A stretch of 64,000 nucleotides of DNA from Bacilli bacterium (GTDB lineage: Bacteria; Bacillota_I; Bacilli_A; RFN20; CAG-826): contig JAEDIE010000001.1 in assembly GCA_016296775.1 (NCBI GenBank), forward strand, positions 1-64,000. The letters are read 5' to 3'. The position numbers and the translations under genes were made by a program. The notes beneath the pieces were generated by a model. It saw only the letters and a list, made by a program, of their open reading frames with translations. It was not told where the DNA came from and ran no database searches. How positions within the stretch are numbered: position 1 is the stretch's first letter; each line of letters begins with the position of its first letter. Below are positions 17,437-25,627 of the stretch, piece after piece.

Positions 17437-19320
17437 ATGAACGTTAAATATGATTATGATGTAATTGTTGTTGGTGGAGGACATGCTGGTGTTGAAGCAT
17501 GTTTAGCAAGTGCAAAACTTAATAAATCAACTTTGTTAGTTACACTTAATTTTAATATGGTCGCAAATATGCCTTGTAATCCTTCAATTGGAGGAAGCGC
17601 TAAAGGTATTGTTGTTAGAGAAATTGATGCTCTTGGTGGCTTTATGGGGAAAGCTGCTGATTATGATTATCTCCAAATGAAAATGTTAAATACTGCAAAA
17701 GGTGTAGGTGTAAGATGTTTAAGAGCTCAAGAAGATAAATTAAGATATCCAAAATATATCCAAAATCATATAAAAGAGACTAAAAATTTAGATGTTTTGG
17801 AAGATGAAGTTAAGGGAATAATTTTCGAAAACGATATGATTTACGGCGTTATTTTAAGTAACGAGAGAAAAATATATGCAAAAGCCGTTGTTTTATCAAC
17901 TGGTACATACATGAATAGTGAAATCATGGTTGGACATAGTAAAGTTAGTGGAGGACCTGATGGAGAAAAGCCTTCTGTAGGATTAAGCGACTATTTAAAA
18001 GATGTAATGGGATTTGATTTAATTAGATTAAAAACTGGTACACCTCAAAGAATTGCAAAAGAAACAATTGATTATTCTAAAGCTGAAATTCAATTGGGAA
18101 ATGTAGAAGACGAAGGTTTTAGCTATGAAACTAATAAATTTAAATTAATTAAAGATCAAGAACCTTGTTATTTAATTTATACAAATGAAGAAACTCATAA
18201 AATTATTAGAGATAATTTATATGAATCTGCAATGTATGGAGGAATTGTTAAAGGTGTAGGACCAAGATATTGTCCTTCAATCGAAGACAAATTAGTACGT
18301 TTTGCTGATAAAACTCGTCATCAATTATTTTTAGAACCAGAAAGTTACGATACAAACAGCATATATTTACAAGGGTTTTCTACTTCTATGCCTAAAGAAG
18401 TCCAAGAAAAGATGGTCCATTCTTTAAAGGGATTAGAAAACGCTAAAATTTTAAAATATGCTTATGCAATTGAATATGATGCTTTTGAGACATATGACTA
18501 TACTTTTTCTTTAATGACTAAAAAGTATAAAGGATTATTTATTGCTGGACAAATTTGTGGAACTAGTGGATATGAAGAAGCTGGTGGATTAGGCTTAATT
18601 GCTGGTATTAATGCTAGTAGATATATCGATAATCTTGAACCATTAATTTTAGGAAGAGATGAAGCTTATATAGGAGTTATGATTGATGATTTAGTTACAA
18701 AAGGAACTAAAGAACCATATAGATTACTTTCTAGTAGAGCAGAATATAGATTACTTTTAAGAAGTGATAATGCTGATTTTAGATTAACTGAAATTGGAAG
18801 AAATATTGGATTAATTGATGAAGATAGATATTTAAAGTTTAAAGATAAATATGAAAAAATTAATAAGATTTTAGATATATTAAGAACTACATATTTAGGT
18901 GAAACAAGTCCAATTAATGAAGCTTTACTTTTAAAAGGATATGAAAGATTATCAAGTGGAGTTAAAGCCATTGATATATTAAAAAGAAATGGGATTTCAT
19001 ATAGTTTTTTAAAAAATTATGTTTCTATTCCTAGTGATTTAAACCTAGATAAAAGTGGAGAAGATGAAGTAGAAATCATCGCTAAATATGAAGGATATAT
19101 AGAAGGAGAAAGAAAAGAAGTTGCTAAATTTAAAAAGTTAGAAACTTTAAAACTTAAAAGTGATATTGATTACTCCTTAATTGATGGATTAGCTTTAGAA
19201 GCTAGACAAAAATTAAATAAAGTAAAACCTTTAAATATAGGACAAGCTTCAAGAATTAGTGGGGTAAATCCTAGTGATATTGCAATATTAATAATGAATT
19301 TAAAAAATAAAAAGATATGA
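17437..19320 (+). CDS. mnmG: tRNA uridine-34 carboxymethylaminomethyl modification enzyme MnmG (GidA)
   Basis: A 627-residue FAD-dependent enzyme that, with MnmE, modifies U34 of several tRNAs. It shows the FAD-binding VIVVGGGHAGVEACLA at the N-terminus, the GidA signatures NMPCNPSIGGSAKG and GPRYCPSIEDK, and the C-terminal SRAEYRLLLRSDNADFRLT stretch. The stop TGA overlaps the rsmG start. The order mnmG-rsmG-parA-parB is classic for regions near the replication origin in Bacillota; mnmE is not in the window. Confidence 0.97.
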   Translation: MNVKYDYDVIVVGGGHAGVEACLASAKLNKSTLLVTLNFNMVANMPCNPSIGGSAKGIVVREIDALGGFMGKAADYDYLQMKMLNTAKGVGVRCLRAQEDKLRYPKYIQNHIKETKNLDVLEDEVKGIIFENDMIYGVILSNERKIYAKAVVLSTGTYMNSEIMVGHSKVSGGPDGEKPSVGLSDYLKDVMGFDLIRLKTGTPQRIAKETIDYSKAEIQLGNVEDEGFSYETNKFKLIKDQEPCYLIYTNEETHKIIRDNLYESAMYGGIVKGVGPRYCPSIEDKLVRFADKTRHQLFLEPESYDTNSIYLQGFSTSMPKEVQEKMVHSLKGLENAKILKYAYAIEYDAFETYDYTFSLMTKKYKGLFIAGQICGTSGYEEAGGLGLIAGINASRYIDNLEPLILGRDEAYIGVMIDDLVTKGTKEPYRLLSSRAEYRLLLRSDNADFRLTEIGRNIGLIDEDRYLKFKDKYEKINKILDILRTTYLGETSPINEALLLKGYERLSSGVKAIDILKRNGISYSFLKNYVSIPSDLNLDKSGEDEVEIIAKYEGYIEGERKEVAKFKKLETLKLKSDIDYSLIDGLALEARQKLNKVKPLNIGQASRISGVNPSDIAILIMNLKNKKI

Positions 19321-19985
19321 TAACTTTAGAAGAAATTAAAAATAATGAAAAATTACAAACCTTTAAAAAAATGGTAATTGAAACAAATGAAGTATTAAAT
19401 TTAACAGCAATTACCGATTCTTTTGAGTTTGATATTAAACATTTATATGATTCTTTATTAATTTTAGATTATTTTGATTACAAAAATAAAAATATTATGG
19501 ATTTAGGAAGTGGAGCAGGTTTTCCTGGCATTCCTCTTGCTATTTTATTAAATGATACTAACTTTTATTTAGTTGAACCTACTAAAAAAAGATGTGATTT
19601 TCTTCTTTCTGTAAAGGAAAAATTACATTTAGATAACGTAACAATTATTAATAAAAGAAGTGAAGATTTAGATAATAATTTTAGATCTTTCTTTGATTTT
19701 ATAGTAACTAGAGCTGTTTCAAGATTAAACATTTTAGTTGAGATTTCATTACCTTTTTTAAAAAATAATGGATGTTTAATATCTTATAAAGGATTGAAAT
19801 ATGAAGAAGAAATATCAGAAGCTAAGAATGCTTTAAAGACATTATCTTCAAATGTTTTAGAAGTTAAGAAAGAAACTTTACCATTTTTAAATGAAGAAAG
19901 ATTTAATATAATTATTAAAAAGGATAAAGATATATCTAGTAAATATCCTCGTCTTTATTCAACTATAAAAAAGAGACCTTTATAA
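19317..19985 (+). CDS. rsmG: 16S rRNA (guanine-527-N7) methyltransferase RsmG (GidB)
   Basis: A 222-residue SAM-dependent methyltransferase acting on the 530 loop of 16S rRNA. The SAM-binding motif IMDLGSGAGFPGIPLAILL lies near residues 60-78, and FIVTRAVSRL near 132 is characteristic. Its ATG overlaps the mnmG stop (ATGA), and parA starts directly after its TAA. Confidence 0.95.
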   Translation: MITLEEIKNNEKLQTFKKMVIETNEVLNLTAITDSFEFDIKHLYDSLLILDYFDYKNKNIMDLGSGAGFPGIPLAILLNDTNFYLVEPTKKRCDFLLSVKEKLHLDNVTIINKRSEDLDNNFRSFFDFIVTRAVSRLNILVEISLPFLKNNGCLISYKGLKYEEEISEAKNALKTLSSNVLEVKKETLPFLNEERFNIIIKKDKDISSKYPRLYSTIKKRPL

Positions 19986-20753
19986 ATGAAAATTATTGCT
20001 ATTGCTAACCAAAAAGGGGGAGTAGGTAAAACTACTACATGTATCAATTTAGCGGCTAGTTTAAATGAACTAAACCGTAAAGTTTTGCTTGTCGATTTAG
20101 ATCCTCAAGGAAATTTAAGTAGAGGATTAGGATTAGATGTTTCTTTAATTAGTAAAAATATTTTTGATGCATTAATTTTGGATGTAGATATAAATAAAGT
20201 AATTAAGAAAACAATGATGAAAGGATTAGATATTATTCCTACAAATTTAAAGTTATCTAATCTTGAAAGTGAAATTTATCAAAAAAATGTTAGACCTTTT
20301 ACTTTATTAAAAGAAGCTCTTTCTTCTTTAAAGAAAAATTATGATTATGTTTTAATTGATTGTCCTCCTTCACTTGGAATTCTTTGTATTAATGCTTTAA
20401 CTGCTTCAGATTCTGTATTAATTCCTGTTCAATGTGAGTATTTTGCTCTTGAAGGATTAGCTCAAATTTTAGGAACAATTTCTAAAGTACAAGAAATGTA
20501 TAATAAAAAACTTACTATTGAAGGATTTTTATTAACAATGTATGAGTCTAGATCTAAACTTGGTAATGAAGTTGTTGAACAAGTTCGAACTTTATTTAGA
20601 GAAAATACATTTAATGTAATTGTTCCACGTAATATTTCTTTGAGTGAATCTAGTGCTAAAGGAATTCCTGCTATTTTATATAAACCAACAAGTCAAGGCA
20701 GTATTGCTTATAAAAAACTTGCTAAAGAAGTAATAGATAATGAAAGAAAATAA
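19986..20753 (+). CDS. parA: ParA/Soj chromosome-partitioning ATPase
   Basis: A 255-residue Walker-type ParA ATPase that segregates the chromosome with ParB. The deviant Walker A KGGVGKTTT is at the N-terminus, followed by VDLDPQGNLSRGLG and Walker B DYVLIDCPPSLG, with SDSVLIPVQCEYFALEGL downstream. The start abuts the rsmG stop, and the end overlaps parB by 14 nt. Confidence 0.95.
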   Translation: MKIIAIANQKGGVGKTTTCINLAASLNELNRKVLLVDLDPQGNLSRGLGLDVSLISKNIFDALILDVDINKVIKKTMMKGLDIIPTNLKLSNLESEIYQKNVRPFTLLKEALSSLKKNYDYVLIDCPPSLGILCINALTASDSVLIPVQCEYFALEGLAQILGTISKVQEMYNKKLTIEGFLLTMYESRSKLGNEVVEQVRTLFRENTFNVIVPRNISLSESSAKGIPAILYKPTSQGSIAYKKLAKEVIDNERK

Positions 20754-21537
20754 AATATTAAAAGAAAATAATTTAGAAGATTTAATTAAGAAATTTTCTA
20801 AATCTGATATTGTTTCTTCAATAAGAGAAAACTATAGTAAAGAAAATATAAAATATATATCTAATTATTTAATAAATGATAATAAATACTTGGAAAAAGC
20901 TATTGTTTTTGATGAAGCAATTAAAAATATTAAAAATAGTATCGAAGAAAACGGTGTATATAAGCCTTTTTATGTAAATTATAAAGATAATAAATATGAA
21001 ATTATTATTGGAAGAAAAAGATTAAGAGCTAGCAAGGAATTAAAAGAAGAAAACGTTCCTTGTATAGTTTTTAGTGTAGATGAACACGAAGAATTATTAA
21101 TGCTTTTAGCAGATATTCAAGATCATAAAGAAGTAAATATGTATGAATTATCTTTAATTTTAAATGAGTTATATACTAAATATAATTACAAATTAAAACA
21201 ACTTTCTTCTTTAATAAATCAATCAGTTTATCAAGTAAGTAATATTTTAAATTTAGTAAAATTACCATATGAAATTCTACTTGATTTAGGAAATAACTTA
21301 ACAAGTTATGGAATATGTAAAACTTTAATTTATGCTAAAAAAGAAAAGGTAATGGAATATTATAAGTTTGCAAAAAAAGAGAATTTAAGTGTCAGATCTT
21401 TAGAAAAACTTGTTAAACAAGATAAAAAGGTAAGTAAAAATTTTAAGGTTGATGTGGATGAAAATAACTTATCATTAAATATTAAATTTGAAAATAGTGA
21501 GGATTTACATAGGTTTTTAAAGAAACTTAATAAATAG
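20740..21537 (+). CDS. parB: ParB-family partition protein (divergent)
   Basis: A 265-residue ParB/Noc-family DNA-binding protein encoded directly after parA. The N-terminal CTP-binding fold is recognisable, but the usual GERRxRA motif is replaced by GRKRLRA (near residue 90). The HTH region follows (LSSLINQSVYQVSNILNLVKLP), then a short C-terminal dimerisation tail. A long N-terminal charged leader precedes the fold. ParB spreading on DNA depends on CTP, so the altered motif is notable. No parS-like sequence was seen. Noc is an alternative assignment. Confidence 0.78.
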   Translation: MKENKILKENNLEDLIKKFSKSDIVSSIRENYSKENIKYISNYLINDNKYLEKAIVFDEAIKNIKNSIEENGVYKPFYVNYKDNKYEIIIGRKRLRASKELKEENVPCIVFSVDEHEELLMLLADIQDHKEVNMYELSLILNELYTKYNYKLKQLSSLINQSVYQVSNILNLVKLPYEILLDLGNNLTSYGICKTLIYAKKEKVMEYYKFAKKENLSVRSLEKLVKQDKKVSKNFKVDVDENNLSLNIKFENSEDLHRFLKKLNK

Positions 21538-21572
21538 ATTTACTAAAATTTATATTTTGATATACTAAAATT

Positions 21573-21676
21573 ACTTCAGGGATAGGTGTAATTCCTTACT
21601 GGTGGTATAGCCCACGAGACGAAAGTCAGAACTTGTTGAAATCAGTGCCAATAGTTAAAGTCTAGATGAAAGAAGA
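21573..21676 (+). ncRNA. FMN riboswitch (RFN element)
   Basis: The conserved RFN blocks are present in order: AGGGATAGGTGTAATTCC, ACTGGTGGTA, AGCCCACGAG, a variable arm, TGAAATCAGTGCC and AGTTAAAGTCTAGATGAAAG, closed by CTTC/GAAG at the base. It directly precedes a RibU-type riboflavin transporter, its usual regulatory target: FMN binding lowers expression. Confidence 0.93.
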
Positions 21677-21687
21677 TTTTTTATTTG

Positions 21688-21706
21688 CTCTTTGAAGTAG
21701 AAAGAG
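21688..21706 (+). promoter_or_regulatory. Hairpin covering the ribU ribosome binding site
   Basis: CTCTTT (21688-21693) can pair with AAAGAG (21701-21706), the only Shine-Dalgarno-like sequence before the ribU ATG at 21712. There is no T-run, so translation control rather than termination is the likely output of the riboswitch. Confidence 0.4.
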
Positions 21707-21711
21707 AACTT

Positions 21712-22347
21712 ATGAAAAGAAAAAGAATTATTAATTTAATCGTTCACGTTGCAATTTTTGGAGCATTGGCCATTATTTTATATTGTGTTCCGTATCTTCA
21801 ATTTTCACTTCCATTTTGTCCATCTTTTTTAAAAATTCATTTCGATGAAATACCTATTCTATTAGCGGGTTATGCATTTGGACCATTAGAAGCCATATTA
21901 ATTATCATATTAAAAGCTTTATTTAAGCTTATTCAAGATATACCTGAAACAGGTGGAATTGGAGTATTAGCTGATGTCATTTATTCTTCAGCTTTTATAC
22001 TTCCAGCTGTTTTTATCTATAAAAAACATAAAAATTTAAAAGGAGCAGTTATTTCTCTTTTAGTAGGAGTTTTATCTCAGTTAATTGTAAGTTGTGTAAT
22101 AGGATTATATTTAATTTACCCATTATATGGTCTATATTTTTATCCTCAAGCTAGTAGTTATCAAGAAGCAATGGAAGTTGTAGGACAATTATTTACTCCG
22201 TTTGATAATTCTATTAAAAGTGCTACAGATCCAAAAATTATGTATCAATTTTTGCTTCCTTTCAATTTAATTAAAGATGTAATTGTAGCTTCAGTGTGTT
22301 TTGTTTGTTATAAACCTTTAAAAATGTTAATTGAAAGAAAAATGTAA
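21712..22347 (+). CDS. ribU: Riboflavin transporter substrate-binding subunit RibU (ECF type)
   Basis: A 211-residue integral membrane S-component with about six hydrophobic segments. RibU-type features are FLKIHFDEIPILLAGYAFGP near residue 42, followed by EAILIIILKALFKL. It binds riboflavin and works with a shared ECF energising module (EcfA, EcfA', EcfT) that is not in this window. The start is ATG 21712; an in-frame TTG at 21685 lies in the riboswitch expression platform. The FMN riboswitch upstream strongly supports the substrate. Confidence 0.92.
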   Translation: MKRKRIINLIVHVAIFGALAIILYCVPYLQFSLPFCPSFLKIHFDEIPILLAGYAFGPLEAILIIILKALFKLIQDIPETGGIGVLADVIYSSAFILPAVFIYKKHKNLKGAVISLLVGVLSQLIVSCVIGLYLIYPLYGLYFYPQASSYQEAMEVVGQLFTPFDNSIKSATDPKIMYQFLLPFNLIKDVIVASVCFVCYKPLKMLIERKM

Positions 22348-22359
22348 GAATTTAAGCAA

Positions 22360-22386
22360 AATAAAAGACTATTCGAAGGAATAGTC
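22360..22386 (-). terminator. Intrinsic terminator of the ferredoxin gene
   Basis: On the minus strand an 8-bp stem (GACTATTC / GAATAGTC, 4-nt loop) is followed by TTTTATTTTG. It lies 20 nt past the ferredoxin stop. Confidence 0.75.
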
Positions 22387-22406
22387 AGTTATCAATTAAA
22401 ATGAAA

Positions 22407-22580
22407 TTATTTTGAAATAGCACCAACTGGGCAATTTGCAATGGCTTCATCAGCACTAGCTTCATCTAAATCACCGATGACTCTAGCTTTACCTTCATCA
22501 TCAAATTCAAATGCACTATCGTATGTTCCTACGCAAACACCGCAACCAATGCAGCTTTCAGCATCAACTGTAACTCTCAT
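22407..22580 (-). CDS. fer: Small 4Fe-4S ferredoxin
   Basis: A 57-residue ferredoxin with a single predicted 4Fe-4S cluster. Ligands are C10, C13 and C16 (CIGCGVC) and C50 in NCPVGAI, the same spacing logic as Bacillus Fer. The middle is acidic, as expected for an electron carrier. GGAGGA precedes the ATG at suitable distance. It is monocistronic, bounded by its own terminator, and lies between convergent ribU and divergent hpf. Confidence 0.92.
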   Translation of the reverse strand: MRVTVDAESCIGCGVCVGTYDSAFEFDDEGKARVIGDLDEASADEAIANCPVGAISK

Positions 22581-22710
22581 ATTAATTCCTCCAATTAATT
22601 AAAATATACCATTTTAGAAATAAAAATCAACATTAAAATGAATGGTTAAACTTTAATAATAATTCTAGAAAATAATTGCTATTTTGATATTAAAATATTC
22701 GCTTTTAGAT

Positions 22711-22716
22711 TATAAT
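22711..22716 (+). promoter_or_regulatory. -10 box of hpf
   Basis: TATAAT, 24 nt upstream of the hpf ATG and followed by a GGAGG ribosome binding site. The -35 is unclear (TATTAA at 16 nt spacing, or TTGATA at 21 nt). Confidence 0.45.
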
Positions 22717-22740
22717 ATAAGTAATAGATGGAGGATTCAC

Positions 22741-23292
22741 ATGAAATATCAAATAATTGGTAAGAATATTCAAGTAACTGAAGGCATCTCTTCTGCAATT
22801 AAAAGAAAAGTGTCAAAAATGGACAAATATTTTGAAAATCCAGACCAAGTTGAATGTAGAGCAGTTGTTAGAAGTTATAAAAACGAAGCTAAAGTCGAAA
22901 TTACTTTAAGAAATAACGATATTATTTTTAGAGCTGAAGTTAAAGATCCTGATTTGTATGCAGCTATTGATTTTGCTATTGACAAATTAGAAGGTCAAAT
23001 GAGAAAATTAAAGACCAAATTAGAGAGAAGACATAATAAAAATGGTATCGGAAGATCTATTATTTATTCAGAAATTGAAGAACCATTTAATGTAAGTGAA
23101 GATGAAATTGTTAAAACCAAATCATATAATTTAAAACCTATTACAATGGAAGAAGCCATTATTGAAATGGAAGCTATAGGTCATGATTTTTATGTTTATT
23201 TAGATACTGATGATGAAAAGATTTCAGTTCTTTATAAGAGAAAAGAAGGGGGATACGGTTTAATTCAAGCTGAAAATAAAGTAGTTTTATAG
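22741..23292 (+). CDS. hpf: Ribosome hibernation-promoting factor, long form
   Basis: A 183-residue long HPF. The N-terminal domain (residues 1-100, YQIIGKNIQVTEGISSAIKRK onward) binds the decoding region of idle 30S subunits. The C-terminal domain (about 125-183, beginning KSYNLKPITMEEAIIEME) drives 70S-to-100S dimerisation. The start is ATG 22741 after GGAGG. A TATAAT box lies just upstream, so it has its own promoter. HPF is normally induced in stationary phase or stress. Confidence 0.95.
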   Translation: MKYQIIGKNIQVTEGISSAIKRKVSKMDKYFENPDQVECRAVVRSYKNEAKVEITLRNNDIIFRAEVKDPDLYAAIDFAIDKLEGQMRKLKTKLERRHNKNGIGRSIIYSEIEEPFNVSEDEIVKTKSYNLKPITMEEAIIEMEAIGHDFYVYLDTDDEKISVLYKRKEGGYGLIQAENKVVL

Positions 23293-23309
23293 AATTAAAC
23301 TAGTAGTTG

Positions 23310-24140
23310 ATGAAGATTATTGCAACCGACTTGGACGGTACTTTGTTTTACCCAAAAGATAAAGTAGAAATGATTTCTGCTAATAATCTTTTTTTCCTAC
23401 AAAATTTTATTGATGATGGAAATAAGGTAGTTATTATTTCTGGAAGAAGCATCGATTATGGAAAAAAGGTTATTAAAAAAATTGGGAGAGATTGTTCAGT
23501 TATTGGATTTAATGGGACATGTGTTTTTAGTGAAGGAAAATATATCGAAAAAAAGACCATGCCTAATGATTTAGTAAAAGAATTTATTGATGATACATTC
23601 CAAACTTTTAAAAATTTTGGTGTCTTTTTAATGACTGATAAAGGTGTATCAGTTCATTTAAAAACTAAATCAAAATTTATTAGATGGTTCGCCAATTTAT
23701 ATTACAAATCTCAAAAGATTTATGCAGAACAATTTTCAAGCTTAGAAAGCGATTATGAAAGCGAATTAGCTAATGGAAATATATACAAGGTAATGCTATT
23801 TTTTGGAATTAGTAAAAGAAAAATGAAAGCAGCTAGTGAAGCTAATAAAATATTACGTAATTCCTTTGATAATTTTGAATGTTCATGGTCTGGACCAGTA
23901 ATTGAAGTCACATTAAAAGGATGCTCTAAAGCTAATGCTTTAAAGGACTTTATTAAGTTAAAAGGCTATTCAAAAGAAGATGTTTATGTTGTTGGAGATA
24001 GTGGAAACGATATCTCAATGTTTAAAGATTTTTATGAAAATAGTTTTTGTATGGAGCATTCCCCAAGCAGTATTAAAAAATATGCTAGATATACTATTCA
24101 TAAATTTGAAGATTTATCTAGATATATTTATAAAAAATAG
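23310..24140 (+). CDS. Cof-type HAD hydrolase
   Basis: A 276-residue HAD-superfamily phosphatase of the Cof/IIB type. Motif I is IATDLDGTLF at the N-terminus, motif II IISGRS near residue 45, and motif IV VVGDSGNDISMF near residue 226; a cap domain separates motifs II and III. Substrates in this family are sugar phosphates or flavin/PLP-type phosphates and cannot be read from sequence. The ATG at 23310 has no convincing ribosome binding site; it lies 17 nt past hpf and may depend on coupling. Confidence 0.85.
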   Translation: MKIIATDLDGTLFYPKDKVEMISANNLFFLQNFIDDGNKVVIISGRSIDYGKKVIKKIGRDCSVIGFNGTCVFSEGKYIEKKTMPNDLVKEFIDDTFQTFKNFGVFLMTDKGVSVHLKTKSKFIRWFANLYYKSQKIYAEQFSSLESDYESELANGNIYKVMLFFGISKRKMKAASEANKILRNSFDNFECSWSGPVIEVTLKGCSKANALKDFIKLKGYSKEDVYVVGDSGNDISMFKDFYENSFCMEHSPSSIKKYARYTIHKFEDLSRYIYKK

Positions 24141-24174
24141 TAAAATATTATAGATAAGGAGAATTATTTAAAAA

Positions 24175-25029
24175 ATGAATACTATTAGTCGTGTTATTGT
24201 TTCTTTAGTTTATTACAATTCACTTGTTAGAGACACTCTTGAATACACAATTAACAAAGAAACATATGAAACAAATTTCTATGATTACAAACAAAATGGA
24301 ATAATCAACGAAATTAAACTTGAAACACCTTTAAAAATCTTTATGGACAAGAATGGTGAAAAAGGTGAAGAATTAAGAAAGAAACTTGAAAAATTTGGTG
24401 AAGATTTCTACAGCGAAAAATCAACTGTTGTTAGAAAAGCTATTGATGGATTAAGAGTTGATCATGCTCAAAATATTAGAGTTTTTGAAAGTGTTTGTCC
24501 AATCCATGAAGAATTAAATTCAATTGTTCAATTACATGTTAATTTTGCAAGAGAAAACAATCAATTAGAAGAAAATATTCTTAAATTAGTCTCAGCTGAT
24601 GAAAGATATTATAGAGCTGTTGCTTTCTTATCTTTAAGTGGTGAATTATTCCGTCAATTTGATGAATACAACAAAGCAAGAAGAGAAGCAAATGGTGAAA
24701 AGACACCTCAATCAAATTTCATCGAACAAGATTTAAGCAAAGTTGTTGGTTTATTAGGCCTTGTTAGACAACATGCCATCTGTAATGATGAAATGTATAC
24801 CGATACAGTCGATGCTTTATGGAAAGCAATCGAAATTATGAACGGCAAGAGACAAATTCCTCAAGGAAAAACATTTGCTGATGTAATTAACGAAGCAAAT
24901 GCTAAGATTGGAACATTTGTTCGTGATAGTGAAGAAGCTTGGAAATCAATTTATCCAGCTATGATCAACGAACTTGTTGCTGACAATCAAAAAGGCGCTC
25001 AAGAAGCTACCGAACCAAAAGCTGAATAA
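24175..25029 (+). CDS. Unrecognised soluble helical protein
   Basis: A 284-residue protein not recognised by family. It has no signal peptide or membrane segment, is predominantly helical and charged, and ends in an Ala/Glu/Lys tail (QEATEPKAE). AAGGAG precedes the ATG. Codon use here is slightly richer in C-ending codons (ATC, AAC) than in neighbours, as often seen in well-expressed genes. The next gene, a small membrane protein, starts 20 nt later and ends at a terminator, so the two are probably one operon and may act together. Confidence 0.75.
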   Translation: MNTISRVIVSLVYYNSLVRDTLEYTINKETYETNFYDYKQNGIINEIKLETPLKIFMDKNGEKGEELRKKLEKFGEDFYSEKSTVVRKAIDGLRVDHAQNIRVFESVCPIHEELNSIVQLHVNFARENNQLEENILKLVSADERYYRAVAFLSLSGELFRQFDEYNKARREANGEKTPQSNFIEQDLSKVVGLLGLVRQHAICNDEMYTDTVDALWKAIEIMNGKRQIPQGKTFADVINEANAKIGTFVRDSEEAWKSIYPAMINELVADNQKGAQEATEPKAE

Positions 25030-25049
25030 TTATTTAAAACAGGTAAACT

Positions 25050-25412
25050 ATGAAATTTTTTAAAGGAAAATCAAATGGTCAAATTGCTTCATTTATAATC
25101 GGAATCTTTTTGATGTTTTCTGGTATTCTTTTATTAGTCTTTGGATTAATTGGAGATTACGGACCAAGAAATAATCCTTTTACAGAAGCAAACGAATCAA
25201 TTGCAGCAAGTGTTAAATTTGGTTTAAGTTTAACTTGGATAGGTGTAATTGTTCTTCTTGTTGGCAGTATTACTTTTGCTTTAAGCTTAAATTTCATGGC
25301 TAAAGCTACTGAAAGAGAAGCTGAAAAAGAAGTTAGAAGAAAACAACGACTTGAGGTTATTAATCAATCTAAAGTTGTTGATGTAGAAAACGTTAATTCT
25401 ACTGCTAAATAA
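25050..25412 (+). CDS. Small membrane protein, unknown function
   Basis: A 120-residue protein with two hydrophobic segments (residues about 13-33 and 59-84) joined by an extracytoplasmic loop, and a charged cytosolic C-terminus rich in Glu, Lys and Arg. No family was recognised. It is co-oriented with the preceding unknown gene and directly followed by a strong terminator. Confidence 0.7.
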   Translation: MKFFKGKSNGQIASFIIGIFLMFSGILLLVFGLIGDYGPRNNPFTEANESIAASVKFGLSLTWIGVIVLLVGSITFALSLNFMAKATEREAEKEVRRKQRLEVINQSKVVDVENVNSTAK

Positions 25413-25414
25413 TT

Positions 25415-25440
25415 AATGGCCTCTAAAAAAGAGGCCATTT
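25415..25440 (+). terminator. Intrinsic terminator
   Basis: A 9-bp stem AATGGCCTC / GAGGCCATT with a 7-nt loop, immediately after the stop of the small membrane protein. The trailing T-run is short. Confidence 0.75.
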
Positions 25441-25492
25441 AAATTACAATAAAAAAAGACTTATAATTAAATATAAGCCATTAAAATTAAAT

Positions 25493-25581
25493 TGGCGGAG
25501 AAAGAGGGATTTGAACCCTCGCGGCTTTGACACCCTATGAGCTTTCCAAGCCCACCCCTTCAGCCTCTTGGGTATTTCTCC
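25493..25581 (-). tRNA. tRNA-Ser (GGA anticodon)
   Basis: On the minus strand an 89-nt type II tRNA is seen. The acceptor stem GGAGAAA pairs with TTTCTCC, followed by discriminator G and an encoded CCA. The anticodon loop TTGGAAA gives GGA, the variable arm is long, and the T-loop is GGTTCAAATCC. The class II shape and anticodon both indicate serine. Confidence 0.96.
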
Positions 25582-25627
25582 AGCGTTAATAATTATAACA
25601 AGAATTTAAGGAGTTGTCACATTAAAT

